Shown here piece after piece: positions 17,295 to 25,637 of a stretch of DNA of 64,000 nucleotides. This DNA is from JBKBUF01 sp046290815 (GTDB taxonomy: Bacteria > Bacteroidota > Bacteroidia > Cytophagales > Cytophagaceae): assembly GCA_046290815.1 (NCBI GenBank), contig JBKBUF010000010.1, forward strand, positions 91,160 through 155,159. Direction: 5' to 3'. Both the position numbers and the translations under genes were made by a program. The first letter of the stretch is position 1, and each line of letters starts with the position of its first letter. Below the pieces are notes generated by a model. That model did no database searches, was not told the DNA's origin, and was given only the letters and a program-made list of their open reading frames with translations.

Positions 17295-19325
17295 ATGCGA
17301 TTTTCTAAAATTCTTTTGTTTTCTTTTCTTTTTTCCATAATGCACCTGACTGTTTCGGCACAGTCGGAAAAGAGATTTTTAAAGGAGGCAGAAGATTGCT
17401 ATAAAAACGGCGACAAAAAAAATGCATTAAGCAATTATTTGAAGGCATACGAGAGGAATCCGGATAATATTACTACCAATTTCATGATAGGTAAATTATA
17501 TCTTGAAATCGGGAAGTATCAGCCCAGATCGCTTAAGTATCTTGAAAAAGCTTTTGCTTCAAAACCCACCATTGATAAAGATATTCATAAGCTGCTTGGG
17601 CAATCTTACCATTACAATCATCAGTTTGATAAGGCCATAGAAAACTATGAAAAGTATAAAACTACTTTAAAGCCGGGAGATCCGCTGATTGCAAAAATCG
17701 ATCGTAAAATTTATGAATGTAAAAACGGTAAAGAATTTCTGGCTGATCCTGTAGAAGCCAAGATAGAAAATGTTGGCCCAACCATTAATACTGCTTTTGC
17801 AGAGTATGCTCCTGTAATATCAGCTGATGAATCTACTTTGATTTTTACATCAAGAAGAGAGGGGTCAACAGGAGCTCTTCTGGATGAAACAGGTGAATAT
17901 TTCGAAGATATTTATATTTCTCGCAAGGTAAATGGTAAGTGGTCAACACCTCAGAATATTGGCAATAATATTAATACTCCTGGCCATGATGCCAGTATAG
18001 GTCTTTCTGCGGATGGTCGAGAATTGTTTATTTATAAAGATGATCAGGGAGGAGGAGATATATTTTATTGTAGGTTAAAGAAAGATAGTACATGGTCCAA
18101 ACCAATACCTATGGAAGGGCATGTTAATACTAAAAAATATTATGAGAATTCCGCATGTATTTCTGCCGATGGTAAGAGATTATATTTTGCCAGTGACCGT
18201 GATGGAGGATTTGGTGGTATGGATCTTTGGGTGGTGGAAATGGATAATAAGGGCAATTGGGGAAAGCCGGTAAATCTGGGCAAGGAGATAAATACCGAAG
18301 CGGATGAAGAAGGACCTTTTCTCGACTTCGATGGAAAGACTCTCTATTTCAGTTCCCAGCTTCATAAAGGAATGGGCGGGTATGACATATTCAAAAGTGT
18401 ATTCGACTTTAAAACTAAAACCTGGTCCACACCTCAAAATCTTGGTTATCCTATAAACTCTGCTGATAATGATATTTACTTCGTGTTATCAGGGGACGGT
18501 CGTCATGGTTATTTCTCTTCCATCAAAGAGGAAGGATATGGAGAAAAGGATATTTATATGATTACCATGCCTCCTAGAGAAGATTATGAAGAGCTTGTTA
18601 CAAAACTTGAAGCTTTCAAGAAAAAAACATTGGTAGAAATAAAAGAGGATAAAATAGAACCTCCAAAAGAGGAGCCAAAACCTGAAATTGTACTTGTACC
18701 CGTAATACTTAAAGGTAAAGTATTTGAAGCAAACTCGGGGCAACCATTGTCGGCAACTGTTCAATTGATTGATGATAAGGGCAAAGTTATTGAAGAATTA
18801 GTGACCGGTTCCGATGGTAGCTATCAGTTTACAACGACGGGTAAATCCGAGAGAAAATTTACTATTTCAACACAAAAGGATGGCTTTGGCTTCAGCTCCA
18901 AATCGGTGAAAGTTCCGGCAGATGGTCCAAAAGAACAGGAACTAATCAATGATCTGAACCTTAAAAAACTGGAGGTCGGCACCAAAATTATTCTTAGAAA
19001 TATTTATTTTGATTTTGATAAAGCCACCTTAAAGCAAATTTCGTATACAGAGCTGGGAAAATTGCATAAACTTCTTTCTGATAACCCTTCCATGAAAGTG
19101 GAAATAGCAGGTCATACAGATAGCAAGGGCTCGAATGAATACAATAAAGTGCTATCCCAAAAAAGAGCAGAAGCTGTTGTGAATTATCTTGTAAGTAAAG
19201 GAATTGAACGTTCCAGAATGATACCTAAAGGATACGGAGAAGAAAGACCTTTGGCTTCCAATGATGATGAAGATGAGGGGAGGGAACTTAATCGAAGGAC
19301 GGAATTTGAAATTTTGAAACAATAA
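17295..19325 (+). CDS. PorE-like TPR/PD40/OmpA envelope protein
   Basis: The 676-residue third paralogue has the same domain order: signal peptide ending near LTVSAQ, TPR to ~150, PD40 propeller to ~430, a glutamate/lysine/proline linker around 445-470 and a CarboxypepD-regulatory-like sandwich. The OmpA domain keeps the ligand residues D609 (AGHTDSKG) and R624 (LSQKRA). A 76-base AT-rich spacer separates it from the previous gene; it has no terminator and could carry an internal promoter. Periplasmic location, bound to peptidoglycan, is inferred from the OmpA domain. Confidence 0.85.
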   Translation: MRFSKILLFSFLFSIMHLTVSAQSEKRFLKEAEDCYKNGDKKNALSNYLKAYERNPDNITTNFMIGKLYLEIGKYQPRSLKYLEKAFASKPTIDKDIHKLLGQSYHYNHQFDKAIENYEKYKTTLKPGDPLIAKIDRKIYECKNGKEFLADPVEAKIENVGPTINTAFAEYAPVISADESTLIFTSRREGSTGALLDETGEYFEDIYISRKVNGKWSTPQNIGNNINTPGHDASIGLSADGRELFIYKDDQGGGDIFYCRLKKDSTWSKPIPMEGHVNTKKYYENSACISADGKRLYFASDRDGGFGGMDLWVVEMDNKGNWGKPVNLGKEINTEADEEGPFLDFDGKTLYFSSQLHKGMGGYDIFKSVFDFKTKTWSTPQNLGYPINSADNDIYFVLSGDGRHGYFSSIKEEGYGEKDIYMITMPPREDYEELVTKLEAFKKKTLVEIKEDKIEPPKEEPKPEIVLVPVILKGKVFEANSGQPLSATVQLIDDKGKVIEELVTGSDGSYQFTTTGKSERKFTISTQKDGFGFSSKSVKVPADGPKEQELINDLNLKKLEVGTKIILRNIYFDFDKATLKQISYTELGKLHKLLSDNPSMKVEIAGHTDSKGSNEYNKVLSQKRAEAVVNYLVSKGIERSRMIPKGYGEERPLASNDDEDEGRELNRRTEFEILKQ

Positions 19326-19360
19326 GCATTAATTAAACTTACATAATCCCCAAAACACTC

Positions 19361-21316
19361 ATGAAGATTGTTAAAATATCTTTACTTATCCTTATAGTGC
19401 TGCCTTTTTCCATCTATGCTCAGGATGTGAATAAGCTGCAAAAGGATGGAACGAGATTGTTCAAACAGGAACATTATCGTAAAGCCTTACCCTACTTTGA
19501 ACAGGTACTAAAGCAGGAACCGGAAAATGCTCAGGCATTATTTGGTGCCGCAGTATGCTATCTGCACAGATATTCAAAAGAAAAAGCTTTAAGCTATATT
19601 GATAAAGCCTATTCAAAAGATTCTGCTGTAGATAAGCATATTCACTACTGGATGGGCAGGGTTTATCATCAAAATTACCTTTTTGATAAAGCTTTATATC
19701 ATTACGGAATCTATAAAAATACACTTTCAAAAAACGATCAAAGGAGAAGAGATCTGGATAACCACATGCGTCATGTGGAGAATGCAAGAGAATTTGTAAA
19801 CAATCCTCAGAATTATTATGTAAGAAATTTAGGTCCTTCTGTTAACAGTTCTTATTCTGAGCATAGCCCTGTTACTTCTGTAGATGACAAATCTTTAATC
19901 TTCACTTCAAGAAGAGAAAGTAGTGATCAGAAAGAGGATCTGGATGGTGAGCCATTTGAAGATATTTTCATGACTAAAAAACAAGCAAATGGGGAGTGGT
20001 CTCATCCGGAAAGTATTCACCTGAATACAAGCGGACACGATGCTAGTATTCAATTGTTTGATAATGACACCAAATTATTGATTTATAAATTTTCAAAGGG
20101 TGGGGATATCTATTACACTGAAAAGGAAGGAGATAAATGGAAGGATCCGCAAAAGTTTGCCAACATAAATACAAGAGATTTTGAGTCCGATGCATTTATT
20201 ACTGCAGATGGGAAAACAGCTTATTTTGCTACCAATCATTACAAGAAAAACGGGGATCTTGATATTTATTATGTAAGCAAAAATGCTGATGGAACCTGGA
20301 GTAAGCCTCAGGAACTAAAAGGAGGGATCAATTCTGACGAAGATGAAGATGCTCCTTTTATCACTTCAGATGGTAAAACCATGTACTTTAGTTCCAGAGG
20401 ACATAAAAATATGGGTGGTTACGACGTGTTCAGATCTACTATGGATGAAACAGGTAAGTGGTCAGAACCTGAAAATATGGGACATCCTATAAATACTCCT
20501 GATGATGATGTTTATTACTATTTATCAAGTGTAAGTAGCAGATCATACCTTGCATCTTATCGTGAAGGTGGATTTGGAGAAAAGGATATATATGAAATCG
20601 CTCCGATACCGCCGGTAATCGTTTCAGGTGAAGTAATTGAAGATAGTACAAATGCGCCTGTTCAGGGGGTAACTGTTATACTTACTTCATTAAAGAAAAC
20701 TTCTTCTCCAAGTTCGGCTAATGTTCCTGTGAATGATGGAAAGTTTGAAGCCAAGGTTATGGCATATAATTCATACTCACTTGCTGTAGTTCAGGGATCT
20801 GATACTTTGTACAAAGAAACTTTTGATATTCCATTTCAGGAAAAGGAAAATCAGATAATTACTAAAAATGTAAAGGTGCCTTATAAGCCAAAACCGGGAG
20901 AGGTTATAGCAAAAAAAGAAGAGCCTGTAAAAGAAGAGCCTAAGAAAGAAGAAAAGCCAGTAGAACAGCCTAAGAAAGGGATAGTTTTTAAAGATATCAA
21001 TTTTGAGGTGGGTAAAGCAGATCTTAATGCAAAAGCAAAATCTGATATTATGCAGGCTGTAAAAGAAATGAAAAAAGATCCTAAAATGATTATAGCTGTA
21101 GAAGGACATACATCTGCGGAAGGAGATAAGGCTGCCAATGAAGAATTGTCCCAAAAAAGAGCGGATGCTGTAAGATCATTTATGATTCAAAATGGAATTA
21201 CACCTGAGAGGATAACAGCCAAAGGTTTTGGTGATAATGCTCCGATTGCTTCTAATGATACCGAAGAAGGAAGAAGGAAAAACAGAAGAACTGAAATCAA
21301 AATCGTTCAGCAATAG
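19361..21316 (+). CDS. PorE-like protein with degenerate OmpA ligand site
   Basis: The 651-residue fourth paralogue has a signal peptide ending PFSIYAQ, TPR repeats, PD40 blades to ~420, a shorter sandwich domain and a long KEEPVKEEPKK linker. Its OmpA domain differs from the other three: the diaminopimelate-binding aspartate in the GHTD motif is serine (S585, codon TCT at 21113-21115), while the arginine R600 in LSQKRA remains. The start motif is also changed (FKDINFEVGKADL instead of FFDFDKATL). It may bind peptidoglycan weakly or bind another partner. A strong terminator follows 19 bp after the stop. Confidence 0.83.
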   Translation: MKIVKISLLILIVLPFSIYAQDVNKLQKDGTRLFKQEHYRKALPYFEQVLKQEPENAQALFGAAVCYLHRYSKEKALSYIDKAYSKDSAVDKHIHYWMGRVYHQNYLFDKALYHYGIYKNTLSKNDQRRRDLDNHMRHVENAREFVNNPQNYYVRNLGPSVNSSYSEHSPVTSVDDKSLIFTSRRESSDQKEDLDGEPFEDIFMTKKQANGEWSHPESIHLNTSGHDASIQLFDNDTKLLIYKFSKGGDIYYTEKEGDKWKDPQKFANINTRDFESDAFITADGKTAYFATNHYKKNGDLDIYYVSKNADGTWSKPQELKGGINSDEDEDAPFITSDGKTMYFSSRGHKNMGGYDVFRSTMDETGKWSEPENMGHPINTPDDDVYYYLSSVSSRSYLASYREGGFGEKDIYEIAPIPPVIVSGEVIEDSTNAPVQGVTVILTSLKKTSSPSSANVPVNDGKFEAKVMAYNSYSLAVVQGSDTLYKETFDIPFQEKENQIITKNVKVPYKPKPGEVIAKKEEPVKEEPKKEEKPVEQPKKGIVFKDINFEVGKADLNAKAKSDIMQAVKEMKKDPKMIIAVEGHTSAEGDKAANEELSQKRADAVRSFMIQNGITPERITAKGFGDNAPIASNDTEEGRRKNRRTEIKIVQQ

Positions 21317-21334
21317 AAAATACTTATTAAATTG

Positions 21335-21370
21335 AAAAGGCTAAATCGTATGGTTTAGCCTTTTTTTTTT
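21335..21370 (+). terminator. Terminator of the PorE-like gene cluster
   Basis: AAAAGGCTAAA and TTTAGCCTTTT form an 11-bp stem with an 8-base loop, followed by a run of at least ten T ending at 21370. It closes the four-gene unit. Confidence 0.9.
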
Positions 21371-21395
21371 ACTTTTGAAAAAAAATGATACTATA

Positions 21396-22118
21396 ATGCA
21401 GGTTCTGCCATATAAAGACAAAAATGAGGGTAAAAAGCAGCAAGTGGCGACCATGTTTAATAATATATCACAGAAATATGATTTATTAAACAGAGTATTA
21501 AGCATCGGAATAGATAAGAAATGGCGTAGACGTGCGATAGATCAGTTAATTAGTCTCAAACCTGATCATATATTAGATGTGGCCACCGGCACTGGTGATT
21601 TAGCTATTGAAGCTTTAAGACTCAATCCTGTTAAAATAATAGGGGTGGATATATCTGAAGGTATGCTTGAGATAGGGAAGGAAAAGATATTTAAAAAGGG
21701 AATAAGCAATAAAATAGAGCTGAGGAAAGGTGATTCAGAGCAACTTGATTTTCCTGAAAACACTTTCGACGCAGTAACTGTAGCGTTTGGTGTTAGAAAT
21801 TTTGAAGATCTGGAAAAAGGACTTAAACAAATTTACAGGGTACTCAAGCCCGGAGGGAAGGTTGTAATACTGGAGTTTTCACAGCCTGAAAAATTTCCTT
21901 TCAAACAAATATACAATATTTACAGTAAGTTCGTTTTACCTGGAATAGGCAGGCTGATCTCGAAAGATAAAGGGGCATATTCATATCTTCCGGAGTCAGT
22001 CAGTCATTTTCCATATGGTAAAGCTTTTTTACAAATTTTAGAAAATACAGGTTTTAAATCTCCGCAATGCAAAACACTTACATTTGGAATCAGTTCAATT
22101 TATACCGCAATAAAATAA
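21396..22118 (+). CDS. ubiE: Demethylmenaquinone methyltransferase (UbiE/MenG)
   Basis: The enzyme methylates demethylmenaquinone with S-adenosylmethionine, the last step of menaquinone synthesis. From the ATG at 21396 it has 240 residues. The SAM-binding motif DVATGTGDLAIEA is followed by GVDISEGMLEIGK. The UbiE signatures are NRVLSIGIDKKWRR, matching the Y-D-x-M-N-x-x-x-S-x-G-x-x-x-x-W pattern, and RVLKPGGKVVILEFSQP. A TTG at 21375 would fall inside a likely TACTTTTG promoter element (21370-21377), so it is not used. The 3' end overlaps the porT-like gene by 52 bp. Confidence 0.95.
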   Translation: MQVLPYKDKNEGKKQQVATMFNNISQKYDLLNRVLSIGIDKKWRRRAIDQLISLKPDHILDVATGTGDLAIEALRLNPVKIIGVDISEGMLEIGKEKIFKKGISNKIELRKGDSEQLDFPENTFDAVTVAFGVRNFEDLEKGLKQIYRVLKPGGKVVILEFSQPEKFPFKQIYNIYSKFVLPGIGRLISKDKGAYSYLPESVSHFPYGKAFLQILENTGFKSPQCKTLTFGISSIYTAIK

Positions 22119-22786
22119 TTTTATTAGCTGTTTTTTTATTTTCCGGATTACAAAGCTTCGCTCAGTATACTGCAGAAACAAATTTACCATACTATGATGA
22201 TAAGTTTATTCACTATGGTTTTACTCTGGGTATAGGTTCCAGCAGGTTTAAAGTCAAACATTCAGAATTATATATGCAAGACTCTGCCATGCATGCAAGA
22301 GCACCATATACTGCAATGGCTACTATTGGCCTTATAGCTAATTTCAGAATAGAAGGGTTTTGGGATTTGCGTGTACTACCAACAGTAGCTTTTTACCAAA
22401 GAAAAGTAGATTATGAATTTGCGGGTGGTCATAATTCATCACAGGTTACGGAATCCACATTTATTGAGGTACCAATATTGCTTAAGTATAAATCTCAAAG
22501 GAGAAAGAATGCGAGAATGTTCATGGTAGCAGGAGTTAAACCGGGTATAGAGGCAGGTGCTAAAAAACGCGAGAAGAAAGAAACTGATCTTCGAACTCAG
22601 AATATTGACCTTGCCATCGATTATGGTTTTGGCTTTGATATATATTATCAGTTTTTCAAGTTCTCACCTGAACTTAGATTCTCTCACGGACTTGCAAATT
22701 TATTAGTGAATGATCCTAATCCTTATGCTCAAAGTTTGAGAAGAATTACCAGCCATAGTGTGACGCTTTATTTGCATTTTAATTAG
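22067..22786 (+). CDS. porT: PorT-like outer-membrane protein of the type IX secretion system
   Basis: The 239-residue precursor has a signal peptide ending GLQSFAQ. A beta-barrel pattern follows with YYDDKFIHYGFTLGIGSSRF near the N-terminus and FSPELRFSHGLANLL near the C-terminus, which resemble PorT/SprT proteins. PorT is an outer-membrane component required for T9SS export. The only available ATG lies inside the ubiE coding region, giving a 52-bp overlap in another frame; overlap or adjacency with ubiE is, as I recall, common in Bacteroidetes. With the PorE-like genes upstream, this forms a T9SS-associated block. Assignment against the wider porin family rests on motif resemblance. Confidence 0.75.
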   Translation: MQNTYIWNQFNLYRNKIILLAVFLFSGLQSFAQYTAETNLPYYDDKFIHYGFTLGIGSSRFKVKHSELYMQDSAMHARAPYTAMATIGLIANFRIEGFWDLRVLPTVAFYQRKVDYEFAGGHNSSQVTESTFIEVPILLKYKSQRRKNARMFMVAGVKPGIEAGAKKREKKETDLRTQNIDLAIDYGFGFDIYYQFFKFSPELRFSHGLANLLVNDPNPYAQSLRRITSHSVTLYLHFN

Positions 22787-22790
22787 GATG

Positions 22791-22858
22791 AAAGCCTAAA
22801 GCTATAAGCTATAAGTGGAGCGTGAAATATCTTCTTTCTACTTATAGCTTATAGCTTT
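22791..22858. repeat. Heptamer repeats forming a 19-bp inverted repeat
   Basis: AAAGCTATAAGCTATAAGT at 22798-22816 is perfectly complementary to 22840-22858, with a 23-base loop. Each arm is made of AAGCTAT-type 7-base units. It lies between the convergent porT-like gene and the lipoprotein gene and may act as a bidirectional terminator. Confidence 0.75.
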
Positions 22859-22861
22859 CAA

Positions 22862-23875
22862 TTACGGCTGGAATGGTTGATTGTGGGTGAATATAATATT
22901 GTCCACTGCGATACTAACCGGCCTACCTTCGTGAGGATTATAATTGGAAAGAAGAACTAATTGCAACTGGGTTATCCTGTTTGGTTTTACAGTAGATAAC
23001 AGTTCACCTTCATTTAATAGTGACGCATAGCTAACAGATACCTGTCTCCAACCGGTCCAGTCAGTATATATGTTCAGTTCACGTTGTCTTCCTCCTTCTT
23101 CTGTGAACACAATCAGCAATCTTGCCTGAGTACCTGTACCATATACCATTATATTGAAGAAGACTTTATTGGGGTCTGCATAAAGTGGAAAGTACCTTCC
23201 ATAATTCGCTGATGCGCCATTTATTGTTGCTCCGTATGGTCTTATAGTTAAGAAATCAATGTAAGGGCTTACAGGTGTTCCGGCCCATGGTGTTCCTTCA
23301 AAATACAGGTAAGAATTACCCTGAACCTTCGGGAATGTATTATGAGTAGTGTTTGTTAATGGCCAGTCTGTCTGCCATCTGATAGAGTCTGTATTGTCAG
23401 GAACTGCAAATTTTGAAGGATTGATATTTTCAAAATCTGAGACTAAAATTCCTTTGCTGGCATTATTAACTATTCCTGCAATAGAAAATGAAGCTTTTAA
23501 AGTATCATTCGGAAAGTAAGGAAAGGTTAATAATACTGATACATTTTCCTGTCTGAATGAAGGGACATCTGTTGCCGAACCGTCCCAGATACTGTTTTGT
23601 ATATTAACTTTACTGCTAACGCCTTCTATAACTTTTCTTGCATTGCTGCTTTGTCCTATCAATGTGATTCTCCAATATGCATCCCGGGCAAAGGCTGCAT
23701 TGAAGTGCACTTTGTCGCCGGTGGAAAAGTTAGGATTGCTATTGCTGACTGTTAGCCCTTCTGTAACAACAGGAGGGTTAAGTACTCCTTCGGTATCCGG
23801 GCCCATAGCATCATCCTTTTTACAGGAGGTACTAAAAGCGGCAATACTTAATATATAAATTATATATTTCTTCAT
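22862..23875 (-). CDS. Secreted lipoprotein with jelly-roll-like C-terminal domain
   Basis: The 337-residue precursor has a lipobox ending at C18 (FSTSC) followed by KKDD, so it is a lipoprotein. Residues ~45-130 look like an Ig/IPT-like sandwich and ~140-330 like a carbohydrate-binding jelly roll (DWTGWRQVSVSYASL, ITQLQLVLLSN, VSIAVDNIIFTH). I do not recognise a named family. It is the last gene of a leftward run after two outer-membrane barrels, with 10 bp spacing, and may be the surface lipoprotein partner of one of them, analogous to but not homologous with SusD. Confidence 0.6.
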   Translation of the reverse strand: MKKYIIYILSIAAFSTSCKKDDAMGPDTEGVLNPPVVTEGLTVSNSNPNFSTGDKVHFNAAFARDAYWRITLIGQSSNARKVIEGVSSKVNIQNSIWDGSATDVPSFRQENVSVLLTFPYFPNDTLKASFSIAGIVNNASKGILVSDFENINPSKFAVPDNTDSIRWQTDWPLTNTTHNTFPKVQGNSYLYFEGTPWAGTPVSPYIDFLTIRPYGATINGASANYGRYFPLYADPNKVFFNIMVYGTGTQARLLIVFTEEGGRQRELNIYTDWTGWRQVSVSYASLLNEGELLSTVKPNRITQLQLVLLSNYNPHEGRPVSIAVDNIIFTHNQPFQP

Positions 23876-23885
23876 ATCTGATTTG

Positions 23886-25604
23886 TTAGAAGTTCATGTT
23901 GAAAAATATCAGCCATTGATTTATAGAGTAAGATCTGTCACTTACCAGTTTGTTGTCAAGACTGAACATGTGTTGTTGTAAAGTTATATAAGTGTTAGCT
24001 GTAAAACGATATTTTAATCCAAACGCATACATGTTTTGTGTTTGATTCACTTTTACAGGCATTGGTAAAACGTATCTGTTGTACTGATTAATTGATGAAA
24101 TGACTTCGTTTCCATTGGAGCTAAGCATTTTCATTCCACCTAGCAAGTCAAATCTTTTAAATACTTCCACTTCCAGACCTGCATCAATCAGGTGGTTGGT
24201 AAGATCCACCTTGGTTGCAGCTGAACCGCTTCTGTTGGTCTTCTCATACATGTAGCCACCTGAAAGAATTACTCTTTTTGTGAAGCCAACAAATTTGTGA
24301 ATGTTTAAATCAAACGCTGCTCTTCCCACCAGGAAATTTCTCAGTCCGCCTGCTTTTTGAAGATCACTGGCTTCACTTAAGAATGATCCTGTTAGTTGTA
24401 CTTTAACTCTTTCAAGTGAATCTGTGTAAGTTCCGTCTAAAGTAACACCTGTTCTGTTTGGTGTTGCTCTTCCATAAGGTTCTGCATTTCCATACATAAT
24501 GTTGTATGGCATTAGCACATCAGTTATAGCCACATTGTATACAGATGGATCTCTTACAAGATCAAATAATGTTACTTCTCTGTTGTAGGGGTTGAAAGGA
24601 TCGTTACCGTAAATCGGAAATACTTCAGGTGTGCCGGCGAAGTTTACTCTCTTACTTTGTGCTCCAGAGCTGAAGAAACCTTGAGATACCAATCTGTAAG
24701 ACGCTTTCAGATTTATTCTGTTTAGCCCCGCTGTTAATCCGCCGTCAAAGAAAAAGCCATTTCTTGAAGGTACGTTTTCTCCTTTAAAAATCAGTTGTGA
24801 AGTACCACCTTCAGCATCGAAACCTAATTTTAATCCGGGTCTGTTCATGAAGGTAGAATATAATTCAACTGTGTTTACCGGATTTCTTCTTTCTCTTGTT
24901 GTACCTACAGTAGCGCCTACATCGAAAAGGTTGATGTAATTATAAATGATTGAAAGATTTTTACTTTGTTTAGCAGTTATTCTTCCGCCAGCATGGAAAC
25001 GTTGAGGCATAGCAATAATACCTGCTCCGGTGGCATTCCGGTTTCTTAGAAAGAAACCATCCACACGGACAGATTGTAATACTTTTTGAAATCCTAAAGT
25101 AAAGTCAGCATGTGCTCCTTGTTGCCACCAGGTGTTTCTTCCCAGGTTAAGATTTTCATAGTAGACAAAATCTTTTCTCAGATCACTGAAAATCCGGGCC
25201 TCATTCACTGAACCTTCGGAGAAATCATTGAAAAGGGTATAAGGACTCAAACTTAAGTGCATATCTCCAACCTTGTATCCAAGGAAGTCACCAATAATTC
25301 CTTTCAGATAAGCCTGACGAAGCACAGCCTGAGCACCCACTCCGAAAAATCCTCCGAGTTCACTTCTTAATCTGACTATAGCTCCGATTTCTGTTTTTTT
25401 ATCGGGGTTCATTTGAATGCCGAGATCTACAAGAACATGTCCAGCACTGGTGTTGTCAACATTTAATGTGTCCTTTTCTCCAAGTCTGTTGGTCTGCTGT
25501 AAAGCCCTGCCATAAGCAGAAAACTTGATTTTATCATCCTGAGCTTCGGCTGTCAGTTGAATAAATACAGCAGTGAGAGCGAAAGTAAAAATCTTTTTTA
25601 TCAT
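23886..25604 (-). CDS. Outer-membrane beta-barrel protein, hypothetical
   Basis: From the ATG at 25604 the 572-residue precursor has a signal peptide ending TAEAQ. Repeated amphipathic strands with aromatic girdles run to the C-terminal strand RSYSINQWLIFFNMNF, which ends in phenylalanine as expected for BAM substrates. No plug domain or TonB box is visible, so it is not a SusC or TonB-dependent receptor. The ATG at 25622 is six codons upstream and less likely. Its position between another barrel gene and a lipoprotein gene suggests a surface complex, perhaps for polysaccharide binding. Exact function unknown. Confidence 0.65.
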   Translation of the reverse strand: MIKKIFTFALTAVFIQLTAEAQDDKIKFSAYGRALQQTNRLGEKDTLNVDNTSAGHVLVDLGIQMNPDKKTEIGAIVRLRSELGGFFGVGAQAVLRQAYLKGIIGDFLGYKVGDMHLSLSPYTLFNDFSEGSVNEARIFSDLRKDFVYYENLNLGRNTWWQQGAHADFTLGFQKVLQSVRVDGFFLRNRNATGAGIIAMPQRFHAGGRITAKQSKNLSIIYNYINLFDVGATVGTTRERRNPVNTVELYSTFMNRPGLKLGFDAEGGTSQLIFKGENVPSRNGFFFDGGLTAGLNRINLKASYRLVSQGFFSSGAQSKRVNFAGTPEVFPIYGNDPFNPYNREVTLFDLVRDPSVYNVAITDVLMPYNIMYGNAEPYGRATPNRTGVTLDGTYTDSLERVKVQLTGSFLSEASDLQKAGGLRNFLVGRAAFDLNIHKFVGFTKRVILSGGYMYEKTNRSGSAATKVDLTNHLIDAGLEVEVFKRFDLLGGMKMLSSNGNEVISSINQYNRYVLPMPVKVNQTQNMYAFGLKYRFTANTYITLQQHMFSLDNKLVSDRSYSINQWLIFFNMNF

Positions 25605-25637
25605 TGTAGTTGATGTATGCATTGTTAAGAATAAGTT

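Noticed and set aside
20777..21154. Long minus-strand frames opposite the fourth PorE-like gene
   Set aside because: They mirror its lysine/glutamate linker and have phenylalanine-rich composition without start signals.
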